A stretch of 64,000 nt of DNA, taken from NCBI RefSeq assembly GCF_030811475.1, contig NZ_JAUSQV010000001.1, forward strand, positions 3,235,001 through 3,299,000, read 5' to 3'. This DNA comes from Nakamurella flavida (GTDB lineage Bacteria; Actinomycetota; Actinomycetes; Mycobacteriales; Nakamurellaceae). Shown piece by piece: positions 25,669 to 32,804 of the stretch. The position numbers and the translations under genes were made by a program. The notes under the pieces are model-generated. The model made no database searches. It had not been told where the DNA came from and worked only from the letters and a program-made list of their open reading frames with translations. The first letter of the stretch is position 1. The number at the start of each line of letters is the position of its first letter.

Positions 25669-26022
25669 CCGGCGTCGGACCGGGCCCACAGGCCCGCCTC
25701 GTCATACCGGCAGATTCCCGATCCCGGCGACCGCGGCGCGGCGAGTCTGCGTCGTGAGGAACACGGATCTGCGGAGGGAGTCGGCTACCGGCGGACCGGC
25801 CGGTGCACGGCACACCTGCGCGCCGATCCGCCCGACGGGGGTGGAACCGCACGATGTCTCGATCACCGCCGGGCGCCCGGCCCAGGGTCTTGGTTCGTCG
25901 AGTGGTGTGTGCACCGATGACGGGTCAGGTGCGCTCGCGCTGCTCGCTGCCGCCCGCCGGCTCACGACCTCGGTCAGGTGCGCTCGCGCTGCTCGCTGCC
26001 GCCCGCCGGCTCACGACCTCGG
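25669..26022. other. 354-bp gap with tandem repeat, no gene seen
   Basis: The stretch lies between the convergent HNH and PsiE-like genes. The first 250 bp hold no supported gene, and the rest is the 49-bp tandem repeat described separately. Composition is a little less biased than coding DNA. Confidence 0.55.
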
Positions 26023-26061
26023 TCAGGTGCGCTCGCGCTGCTCGCTGCCGCCCGCCGGCTC
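25923..26061. repeat. 49-bp tandem repeat, 2.8 copies, at the 3' end of the PsiE-like gene
   Basis: Two full identical 49-bp units (25923-25971 and 25972-26020) are followed by a third that matches over 41 bp (26021-26061). The third copy contains the stop codon and the last 12 codons of the minus-strand PsiE-like gene; the other two lie beyond the stop. There are no spacers between units. The pattern is a duplication of the gene's 3' end by slippage or recombination. Confidence 0.93.
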
Positions 26062-26610
26062 GCTGCCCCGGTCCGGGGTGTACGGGCCGCCCTCGTCCCC
26101 CTCGCCGGGCTCCCGCTCCTTGAGGCGTAACAACCAGGCCGTCACGCCGAGGACGAGGACGAGCCCACCGAGCACGGCGATCTCCCGGATGGAATCGGCG
26201 AACACCGCCCCCTTGCCCAGCTCGTCGGCCGCCTTCACCGACAGCACCACGATCTCCTTGATGGAGGCGATGATCCCGACGAGCAGGAACGGCTCGGCGA
26301 TCAGCTCGCGGCGGGCGATGGTGATCCGGACGGCGAACAGCAGCTCGACCACGATGAACACCAGCAGCAGGGTGTCCAGCATCTCCAGGGCCGCCGCGCC
26401 CGCGGTGTCGGACGTGAACACGGCCGGCACCTGCCGGGCTGCGGCGACCAGCACCGCGATGGCCACCACCAGCAGCAGAACGGCGATGCCGACGTAGACG
26501 ATGCCCTCGGCGATCTCCAGGGCCCGGTTGCCCACCTTGACGTGCGCCGGGACGTCCTCCTCGCCCTGCTGGGTGGATCGGTCCTGGCCGCGGCGATCGT
26601 CACTGGTCAC
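26023..26610 (-). CDS. PsiE-like integral membrane protein
   Basis: A 195-residue membrane protein with about four hydrophobic segments (residues about 36-58, 77-95, 104-124 and 143-162). The pattern of ALEIAEGIVYVGIAVLLLV, LLLVFIVVELLFAVRITIARRELIAEPFLLVGIIASIKEIVVL and IREIAVLGGLVLVLGVTAWLL matches the phosphate-starvation-inducible PsiE family. Its function is unknown. The C-terminal tail is charged and lies in the tandem repeat, so its last 12 residues vary with that repeat. The start is GTG 26610. Confidence 0.85.
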   Translation of the reverse strand: MTSDDRRGQDRSTQQGEEDVPAHVKVGNRALEIAEGIVYVGIAVLLLVVAIAVLVAAARQVPAVFTSDTAGAAALEMLDTLLLVFIVVELLFAVRITIARRELIAEPFLLVGIIASIKEIVVLSVKAADELGKGAVFADSIREIAVLGGLVLVLGVTAWLLRLKEREPGEGDEGGPYTPDRGSEPAGGSEQRERT

Positions 26611-26646
26611 GCCGGAGATGATGCCCGAGCGCCGCGGGACCGACGG

Positions 26647-27135
26647 TCAGTCGCCGCGATCCAGCCCCAGGTGCTCGGTCAGCACCGCGACCAGCAGGGC
26701 GTGGTCGTCGGCCTGCGGGAGCCCGGACACCGCGACGGTGCCGACCACTCCGACCCCGGCCACGGTGATCGGGAACGCGCCACCGTGCGCGGCGAACACC
26801 GTCGGATCCAGCAGGGTCGACGCGGCGAAGTCCTTGTCCGCGGCGGCGAGTCGCCGCCCCACCAGGTAGGACGACACCCCGAACCGGCGAACGGTGCGGA
26901 TCTTGCGCTGGATCCACTGGTCGTTGTCGGCACAGGACCCGGGGAGTGCGGCGTGGAAGACCTGCTGCTCGCCGATCTGGATGTCGACGGCCACCGGTGC
27001 CCCGGCTGCCCGCGCCCGGGCGACCAGCAGACTGCCCAGCGTCCACGCGTCCGTCAGGGTGAAGGCCGGGAACACCAGCGTCCGCTCCTGCTCCTGGATC
27101 GCCGTCACCAACTCGGCTGCGTCCGTGGTGCTCAT
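26647..27135 (-). CDS. UPF0303/GlcG-HbpS-like (heme-degrading domain) protein
   Basis: A 162-residue protein of the UPF0303 group, within the GlcG/HbpS fold. Diagnostic parts are FTLTDAWTLGSLLVARARAAGAPVAVDIQIGEQQVFHAALPGS, ADNDQWIQRKIRTVRRFGVSSYLVGRRL, and HGGAFPITVAGVGVVGTVAVSGLPQADDHALLV. HbpS-like members bind heme and some release iron from it; UPF0303 members in other organisms have a chaperone-related role. No choice is possible by sequence. The start is ATG 27135. It is followed by the PsiE-like gene on the same strand, 36 bp away. Confidence 0.85.
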   Translation of the reverse strand: MSTTDAAELVTAIQEQERTLVFPAFTLTDAWTLGSLLVARARAAGAPVAVDIQIGEQQVFHAALPGSCADNDQWIQRKIRTVRRFGVSSYLVGRRLAAADKDFAASTLLDPTVFAAHGGAFPITVAGVGVVGTVAVSGLPQADDHALLVAVLTEHLGLDRGD

Positions 27136-27377
27136 GTCGTGGCCTTTCCTGCTGCTGCCGATGAGTGGACGGCCCGGATCGGCGCCGCCCGGCCCTGCCT
27201 ACCGCAGCGTGACCACCCCGGCCAACCCGGCCCGATCACCGTCTCCGAGCCTTCGGGTTCAGAGGAGTCATGGATCCGGAGATGCGGCAGTAGCCTTGGG
27301 AGCAGCTCCGTACCCACGGATTGCCGGCAGGTCCGTCCTTGCGGGCCTGTCGAACCGTTTCCCCCTGGAGGAGACCC

Positions 27378-28331
27378 GTGACGTCCAGTCCCCGTCTGCT
27401 GATCGCCGCACTGGCCGCCGTCGGCCTGCTCGCCGCCGGGTGCGGTTCCGGCAGCGAAGCCGGCAGCGGCTCCACCGGTGCGTCGACGCCGGCGGCCTCG
27501 GCGAGTCCGGCAGCCCCCGCTCCCTCCTCCGGCGCGGTCACCTCCGGGACGGCGACCTCCGCAACGGCGACCTCGGGCACGACCACTGCGACCAGCGCTG
27601 CGGCGGCCACCACCTCCTCCGGCGCGGCGACCGCCACTTCCGGCGCGTCCGCGTCCGGCACGATCACCGTCTTCGCCGCGGCGTCGCTGAAGGCCACCTT
27701 CACCGCCATCGGGGAGACCTACCGGGCCGAGAACCCGGGTGCTGACGTGGTGTTCGCCTTCGCCGGTTCCTCCGACCTGGTCACCCAGTTGCAGGGCGGA
27801 GCACCGGCCGACGTGTTCGCCTCCGCGGACACCAACACCATGACCAAGGCCACCGACGCCGACCTGGTGACCGGGGCGCCGGTCGACTTCGCGACCAACA
27901 CCCTCACCATCGTCACCCCGCCCGGCAATCCCGCGGGCATCACCTCCTTCGCCGACCTGGCCCGGGAAGGCGTCAGCGAGGTCATCTGCGCGCCGGCCGT
28001 CCCCTGCGGTTCGGCCACCAAGAAGGTCGAGGACGCCACGGGGGTGACCCTGACCCCGGTCAGCGAGGAGCAGTCGGTCACCGACGTGCTCAACAAGGTC
28101 GAGACCGGCGAAGCCGACGCCGGCCTGGTCTACGTCACCGACGCGACGAACGCCGGAGCCAAGGTGACGGCCGTGCCCTTCGCGGAGTCCGCGGGCGCGG
28201 TGAACACCTACCCGATCGGCGTGTTGCGGAGCTCGGCGAACGCCGCCGCGGCGCAGGCTTTCGTCGACCTGGTCACCGGGCCCCAGGGCCAGGCAGTCCT
28301 GGAGGCAGCCGGGTTCGCCGCTGCCGGCTGA
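27378..28331 (+). CDS. modA: molybdate ABC transporter substrate-binding lipoprotein
   Basis: A 317-residue lipoprotein that binds molybdate or tungstate outside the cell. The signal peptide ends with the lipobox LLAAGC (Cys at about 21). An unusually long, almost pure Ser/Thr/Ala/Gly linker of about 75 residues precedes the binding domain. The domain begins with [20 protein letters not shown] and has [26 protein letters not shown], the ModA oxyanion-pocket pattern (Ser after AGSS and AAAS). The start is GTG 27378 behind CTGGAGGAG. It opens the operon modA-modB-modC-molbindin. Confidence 0.94.
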   Translation: MTSSPRLLIAALAAVGLLAAGCGSGSEAGSGSTGASTPAASASPAAPAPSSGAVTSGTATSATATSGTTTATSAAAATTSSGAATATSGASASGTITVFAAASLKATFTAIGETYRAENPGADVVFAFAGSSDLVTQLQGGAPADVFASADTNTMTKATDADLVTGAPVDFATNTLTIVTPPGNPAGITSFADLAREGVSEVICAPAVPCGSATKKVEDATGVTLTPVSEEQSVTDVLNKVETGEADAGLVYVTDATNAGAKVTAVPFAESAGAVNTYPIGVLRSSANAAAAQAFVDLVTGPQGQAVLEAAGFAAAG

Positions 28332-29215
28332 TGGCCGGCCGAGTCCGACAGGAGACCGCCACCCTGACGACGTCCCCGTCCCGGAGTTCCCGCTCCCCGG
28401 AGCCGGCCCGCCGCTCCCGCCGGCGGTCGGGCTCGCTGTCCGGACTGCCGCGCTGGCTGTTCGTCCCCGCGGCGGTCACCGCGGTGTTCATCCTGCTGCC
28501 GCTGGTCGCGATGGCGCTGCGCGTCGACTGGGGGAACTTCGGTGCCCTGGTCACCTCCGAGAGCTCGCGGGCCGCACTCGCGCTCAGCCTGCGGACGGCG
28601 CTGGCCAGCACCGTGCTGTGCGTCCTGTTCGGGACCCCGATGGCCCTGGTCCTGGCCCGTGGCAGCTTCCGGGGGCTCGCCGTCCTCCGGTCGTTCGTCC
28701 TGCTGCCGCTCGTCCTGCCGCCCGTCGTCGGCGGCATCGCCCTGCTCTACACCTTCGGCCGGCGGGGGCTGCTCGGGCAGTGGCTCGAGGTGCTCGGGAT
28801 CCGCATCGCGTTCTCCACCACCGCCGTGGTGCTGGCCCAGACCTTCGTGGCCATCCCGTTCCTCGTGCTGAGCCTGGAAGGAGCGCTGCGTACCGCCGGG
28901 CAGCGTTACGAGGCGGTGGCGGCCACGCTCGGCGCGCGACCCACCACCGTGCTGCGCCGCGTCACCATCCCGCTGGTGCTGCCGGCGTTGATCTCGGGTT
29001 CGGTGCTGTCCTTCGCGCGGGCCCTGGGCGAGTTCGGTGCGACCCTGACCTTCGCCGGCAGTCTCCAGGGGGTCACCCGGACCCTGCCCCTGGAGATCTA
29101 CCTGCAGCGCGAGGACGACGCCGACGCCGCGGTCGCCCTGTCCCTGGTGCTGGTGGTGGTGGCCGTCGTCATCGTCGTCGCCACCCGCACCCGGCAGGCG
29201 GAGGGAGCGCTGTGA
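28331..29215 (+). CDS. modB: molybdate ABC transporter permease
   Basis: A 294-residue permease. A charged 35-residue N-terminus precedes five to six membrane helices. The coupling loop is [31 protein letters not shown] (about residues 195-225), followed by [34 protein letters not shown], characteristic of ModB/CysW proteins. The start codon ATG shares one base with the modA stop (TGATG), and its own stop overlaps the modC start, so the three genes are translationally coupled. Confidence 0.95.
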   Translation: MAGRVRQETATLTTSPSRSSRSPEPARRSRRRSGSLSGLPRWLFVPAAVTAVFILLPLVAMALRVDWGNFGALVTSESSRAALALSLRTALASTVLCVLFGTPMALVLARGSFRGLAVLRSFVLLPLVLPPVVGGIALLYTFGRRGLLGQWLEVLGIRIAFSTTAVVLAQTFVAIPFLVLSLEGALRTAGQRYEAVAATLGARPTTVLRRVTIPLVLPALISGSVLSFARALGEFGATLTFAGSLQGVTRTLPLEIYLQREDDADAAVALSLVLVVVAVVIVVATRTRQAEGAL

Positions 29216-30345
29216 GCGGCGCGGGCCCCGTGTTCACCGGGGCGACGCACCTCGAGATGACGGTCGAGGACCGGGACGTCCGGCTCGAGCTCGATCTGGT
29301 GCCCGGAGAGGTGGTCGCCGTCCTCGGGCCCAACGGCGCCGGCAAGTCGACCCTGCTCTCCGTGCTGGCCGGGCTGCTCCGCCCCGACACCGGGCGCCTC
29401 GTTCTCGACGGGACGACCCTGGTCGACATCGACCGTGGCGTCTTCGTCCCGCCCCACCGTCGCCGCACCGTCCTGCTCGCCCAGCAAGCGATGCTGTTCC
29501 CGCACCTGACCGCCCGGGCGAACGTCGCCTTCGGACCGCGTAGCACCGGTACCTCCCGTCGGGACGCCGACGCGGCGGCGGACCGGTGGCTCGACGCCGT
29601 GGACGCCACCGAGCTGGCCGGCCGGCGGCCCGCCCAGCTCTCCGGTGGGCAGGCCCAGCGGATCGCGGTGGCCCGGGCGCTGGCCGCGGAACCCCACCTG
29701 CTGCTGCTCGACGAGCCGATGTCCGCGCTGGACATCGCCGTCGCCCCCGCCCTCCGCCAGCTGCTCCGTCGCGTGCTGCGCGACTCCGCGCGGACGGCAC
29801 TGCTGGTCACCCACGACATCCTCGACGCACTGGCCCTCGCGGACCGCACCGTGGTCGTCGAGGCCGGCCGGATCGTGGAGGACGGGCCCACCCGGGAAGT
29901 GCTGGCCCGCCCCCGGTCCGCCTTCGCGGCCCGCCTCGCCGACATCAATCTGGTCGCCGGGATCGCGGGCGGGACCGGCCCGGCGCCCGACACGCTGCAC
30001 GGGGACGGCCTGACCCTGCACGGGCGACCGGACGACGACGTGCGGGACGGCGGCGCCGCGGTCGCCCTGTTCACCCCGGCAGCGGTCGCCGTCCATCGCG
30101 ATCCGCCCACCGGCAGCCCGCGGAACCACCTCCCCGTCACCGTCACCGAGGTCGAGTCCCGGGGGGCCGTGGTGCGGATCCACGCCGAGGGTCCGGGCGG
30201 CGCCGCGGTGTTCGCGGACATCACCGCGGCCGCCGTCGCCGACCTCGACCTCGTCCCCGGCCAGCCCGCCTGGTTCGCCGTGAAGGCCACCGAGGTCGGC
30301 CTGCACGCCCGGGCCGGGCCCGGACGACGGCCGGGACCAGCATGA
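29212..30345 (+). CDS. modC: molybdate ABC transporter ATPase with TOBE domain
   Basis: A 377-residue ATPase. The nucleotide-binding domain shows Walker [10 protein letters not shown] (about 38-46), the Q-loop [11 protein letters not shown], signature LSGGQAQR (about 143-150), Walker [13 protein letters not shown] and the switch His in [11 protein letters not shown]. The C-terminal quarter has a TOBE/Mop-like molybdate-binding fold ([22 protein letters not shown]). The GTG start overlaps the modB stop. It supplies energy for molybdate uptake. Confidence 0.93.
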   Translation: MSGAGPVFTGATHLEMTVEDRDVRLELDLVPGEVVAVLGPNGAGKSTLLSVLAGLLRPDTGRLVLDGTTLVDIDRGVFVPPHRRRTVLLAQQAMLFPHLTARANVAFGPRSTGTSRRDADAAADRWLDAVDATELAGRRPAQLSGGQAQRIAVARALAAEPHLLLLDEPMSALDIAVAPALRQLLRRVLRDSARTALLVTHDILDALALADRTVVVEAGRIVEDGPTREVLARPRSAFAARLADINLVAGIAGGTGPAPDTLHGDGLTLHGRPDDDVRDGGAAVALFTPAAVAVHRDPPTGSPRNHLPVTVTEVESRGAVVRIHAEGPGGAAVFADITAAAVADLDLVPGQPAWFAVKATEVGLHARAGPGRRPGPA

Positions 30346-30530
30346 TCACCCGGGCCCGGGGATGCCGGCCGGGTACCGGACGTGGTCCGCCCCGGTCGAG
30401 CGGTTCGCTCGCCTCCCGCCGGCCCCACTCGCTGCCGGCCGCTCCGCCGTTCCCGAGGGCGGGGCCGAACCACCGTCCCGGACCGCACAGCCGTCCTGAA
30501 GCCGATCCATCCACGTACCGAGGAGTCCCC

Positions 30531-30743
30531 ATGCGTCTGTCCACCCGGAACCAGCTGCGCGGCACTGTTTCCGAGATCACCGTCGGCGCGGTGATGGCCA
30601 CCGTCAAGATCGCGCTGGACGGCGGTGACCAGATCATCACCGCGTCCATCACCAAGGAGGCCGTCGAGGAGCTCGACCTGCGCGTCGGCAGCCCGGCCAC
30701 CGCCCTCGTCAAGTCCACCGAGGTGATGATCGGCGTCGAGTGA
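30531..30743 (+). CDS. molbindin (single TOBE/Mop domain protein)
   Basis: A 70-residue protein that is one Mop domain: LSTRNQLRGTVSEITVGAVMATVKIAL then ITASITKEAVEELDLRVGSPATALVKSTEVMIG. Molbindins assemble into hexamers that store or buffer molybdate in the cytoplasm. The start is ATG 30531 behind CGAGGAG. It lies 185 bp after modC on the same strand and probably belongs to the operon. Confidence 0.94.
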   Translation: MRLSTRNQLRGTVSEITVGAVMATVKIALDGGDQIITASITKEAVEELDLRVGSPATALVKSTEVMIGVE

Positions 30744-30832
30744 CGGCGTCCGGACGGGCGCCCGTTCGCGGAGCGGGCGTCCCGGGGTGGCACTGCGGGC
30801 CCGCCCGAATTCTTGACCGTTCGTTCTTGACT

Positions 30833-30860
30833 GGTCGATCAAGTATCCGTACGGTCGATC
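30833..30860. promoter_or_regulatory. direct repeat of GGTCGATC upstream of the short TetR gene
   Basis: GGTCGATC occurs at 30833-30840 and 30853-30860, 20 bp apart and just before the TetR start codon. A related TTCTTGAC word is duplicated slightly upstream (about 30810-30830). They form a likely promoter-operator region for autoregulation; the half-site assignment is tentative. Confidence 0.45.
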
Positions 30861-30862
30861 GC

Positions 30863-31297
30863 ATGGGACGCACCCGGAGTTTCGACGAGGCCGAGGTGCT
30901 GGGCCGCGCCGCGAAGTCGTTCCTGGCCACCGGTTTCGAGGGCACGTCCCTGGACGATCTGGTCCGCTCCACCGGCCTGCACCGGGGGAGCCTCTACCAG
31001 GCGTTCGGCAGCAAGCGCGGTCTGTTCGTCGCCGCCCTGCGGGCCCGGTCGGTCCCCGCCGAGCCGGGTGATCCCGGTCGCGAGGAGCCCGGCCCCGGCC
31101 GTGGTGAGCCGGCCGTCCTGGATCTGCTGCTGGTCGCCACCCTCGAACTCGCTCCCCGCGACACCGAGGTCCGGAGCATCGTCGGCGAGTGGCTCGCCGA
31201 CCGACCCGACGCGGCGGTCGTGCTCGGGACCCGCCTGCTGGACCGGGCCGGCCTGGGCGCGGCGACCCCGGCGCCCGCCCCGGTCATCGCGACCTGA
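30863..31297 (+). CDS. short TetR-family regulator
   Basis: A 144-residue protein with an intact TetR DNA-binding domain: FDEAEVLGRAAKSFLATGFEGTSLDDLVRSTGLHRGSLYQAFGSKRGLFVAAL (residues 6-58). The C-terminal ligand domain is only about 85 residues, against the usual 120-140, and carries Gly/Pro/Glu-rich sequence. Either the family member is naturally short or it has lost part of the domain; I see no frameshift continuation. The ATG at 30863 follows the repeats described separately. The next gene is co-oriented 80 bp downstream. Confidence 0.8.
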   Translation: MGRTRSFDEAEVLGRAAKSFLATGFEGTSLDDLVRSTGLHRGSLYQAFGSKRGLFVAALRARSVPAEPGDPGREEPGPGRGEPAVLDLLLVATLELAPRDTEVRSIVGEWLADRPDAAVVLGTRLLDRAGLGAATPAPAPVIAT

Positions 31298-31377
31298 ACC
31301 GGCCCACGGGCCCGAACCGGCCCGAACCGGCCCGGACTTGCACCGCCTCATCCACCGGCACTCCCCGAGGAGGACCC

Positions 31378-31725
31378 ATGAACACCGTCACCGTCTCCGA
31401 CACCACCCTGCGCGTGGAACCCCGTGGGCTGGACAAGATCTGGTCGTTCACCCGATGCCTGGACATCCCGCTGGACCACGTCCGCGGCGCCACCTTCGAT
31501 CCCGGCGCCAATGCCGAGCCCAAGGGGATCCGCCGGCCCGGGTTGGCCGTGCCCGGCAAGTGGGCCGGGACCTTCGTCCACGACGGCGAGCGTTCGTTCT
31601 GGAACGTGAGCACCCCGGGCGACACCGTGGTCATCACGCTGGCCGGGGAACGCTTCGAGCAACTGGTCCTCACCGTCGCCGACCCGCGCGCACTGGTGGA
31701 CCGGATCAACGCCGCCGTGGTGTGA
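31378..31725 (+). CDS. small hypothetical protein, possibly PH-like fold
   Basis: A 115-residue cytoplasmic protein without signal or membrane segment. The alternating strands (VTVSDTTLRVEPRG, WSFTRCLDIPLDHVRGATFDP, GKWAGTFVHDGERSFWNVS, TVVITLAGERFEQLVLTV) and a final helix (ADPRALVDRINAAV) resemble bacterial pleckstrin-homology-like proteins. That is a guess from the pattern only. The start is ATG 31378 behind CGAGGAGG. Its stop codon lies inside a 14-bp tandem repeat. Confidence 0.7.
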   Translation: MNTVTVSDTTLRVEPRGLDKIWSFTRCLDIPLDHVRGATFDPGANAEPKGIRRPGLAVPGKWAGTFVHDGERSFWNVSTPGDTVVITLAGERFEQLVLTVADPRALVDRINAAVV

Positions 31726-31754
31726 GACGGCGGGTGTGAGACGGCGGGTGTGAG
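31720..31754 (+). repeat. 14-bp tandem repeat over a stop codon
   Basis: GTGTGAGACGGCGG is repeated at 31720-31733 and 31734-31747, with a third half copy (GTGTGAG) after it and another GTGTGAG at about 31761. The first unit contains the TGA stop of the small hypothetical gene. Confidence 0.85.
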
Positions 31755-31801
31755 GGGCCGGGTGTGAGCTGGTGGGACCCGGCAGGGGAAGGATGGACCC
31801 C

Positions 31802-32632
31802 ATGACGACCCACACCCCTGACGCCGCCAGCTCCGCGGACTCCCCGGTGGACACCGCCGCCCTGCTCGACCTCGCTCGTCGGGCCGCCTCCGCCGCGGGG
31901 GCCGAGTTGATGCGCCGGTACGGCCACATCGAGGGCCTGCGGACGAAGTCCACCGCCACCGACCCGGTCTCGGCCGCCGATCTGGCCGCCGAGGCGGTGC
32001 TGGTCGAGATGATCACCACCGAGCGTCCCGACGACGGCCTGCTCGCCGAGGAGGGCTCGTCGCGGCCGTCGGTCTCCGGGCTGCGCTGGGTGGTCGACCC
32101 GCTCGACGGGACGGTGAACTACCTCTACGGCCTGGGCAACTTCTCGGTCAGCGTGGCCGTCGAGGACGGGGACGGCGCTCTGGTCGGCGTCGTGCTGGAC
32201 CCGGGCACCGGGCGCGAGTACAGCGCCGTCCGCGGCGAGGGAGCCTTCTGCGACGGCGAACGCCTGCAGGTCGTCGACCCCATCCCGATGGGCCAGGCCC
32301 TGCTGGGCACCGGCTTCGGCTACGACCCGGCCCGCCGTGCCCTGCAGGGCCAGGTGATCGCCGCGTTGCTGCCCACCGTGCGGGACATCCGCCGGACCGG
32401 GTCCGCGGCACTGGACATGTGCTGGGTCGCGTCGGGCAAGCTGGACGCCTTCTACGAGGTCGGCCTGCAGCCCTGGGACGCCGCCGCCGGCGGGTTGATC
32501 GCCCAGGAGGCCGGCGCGGTGTTCACCGCGCTGGTCCAGCTGCCGGGCGGGCCGACCCGCTTCCTGACCGCGGGTCCGTCCCTGCACCACGAGCTGAGCT
32601 CGGCCCTGGCCGAGCTGCCGGTGGTCACCTGA
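31802..32632 (+). CDS. inositol monophosphatase family protein
   Basis: A 276-residue magnesium-dependent sugar phosphatase. Motifs in order: TDPVSAADLAAEAVLV, LLAEEGSS (metal Glu), WVVDPLDGTVNYLYG (the DPxDGT metal site), RRTGSAALDMCWVASGKLDAFYEVGLQPWDAAAGGLIAQEAGA (the WDxAAG site). Substrates in the family include inositol-1-P, histidinol-P and fructose-1,6-bisphosphate, so the exact one is open. In actinobacteria inositol feeds phosphatidylinositol and mycothiol. ATG 31802 has better spacing from GGGGAAGG than the ATG at 31793. Confidence 0.92.
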   Translation: MTTHTPDAASSADSPVDTAALLDLARRAASAAGAELMRRYGHIEGLRTKSTATDPVSAADLAAEAVLVEMITTERPDDGLLAEEGSSRPSVSGLRWVVDPLDGTVNYLYGLGNFSVSVAVEDGDGALVGVVLDPGTGREYSAVRGEGAFCDGERLQVVDPIPMGQALLGTGFGYDPARRALQGQVIAALLPTVRDIRRTGSAALDMCWVASGKLDAFYEVGLQPWDAAAGGLIAQEAGAVFTALVQLPGGPTRFLTAGPSLHHELSSALAELPVVT

Positions 32633-32804
32633 TCCCGGTCGGCAGGGCGGCCGACCGGCACATGTCCGCCCGGTGAACAGCTGCCCGGTCACCGGGCGGC
32701 TGTCGGTGCCCTCGTCTAGCGTTCACACGATCCACACACCCTGCCGGAAGAACGCGCCACAGTGCGCGCTCCGACGGTGGATCCTGCTGAACGGGGACTC
32801 GATC

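Noticed and set aside
25923-26061. CRISPR array
   Set aside because: The 49-bp units abut directly without spacers and include the end of a coding gene; no cas genes are near.
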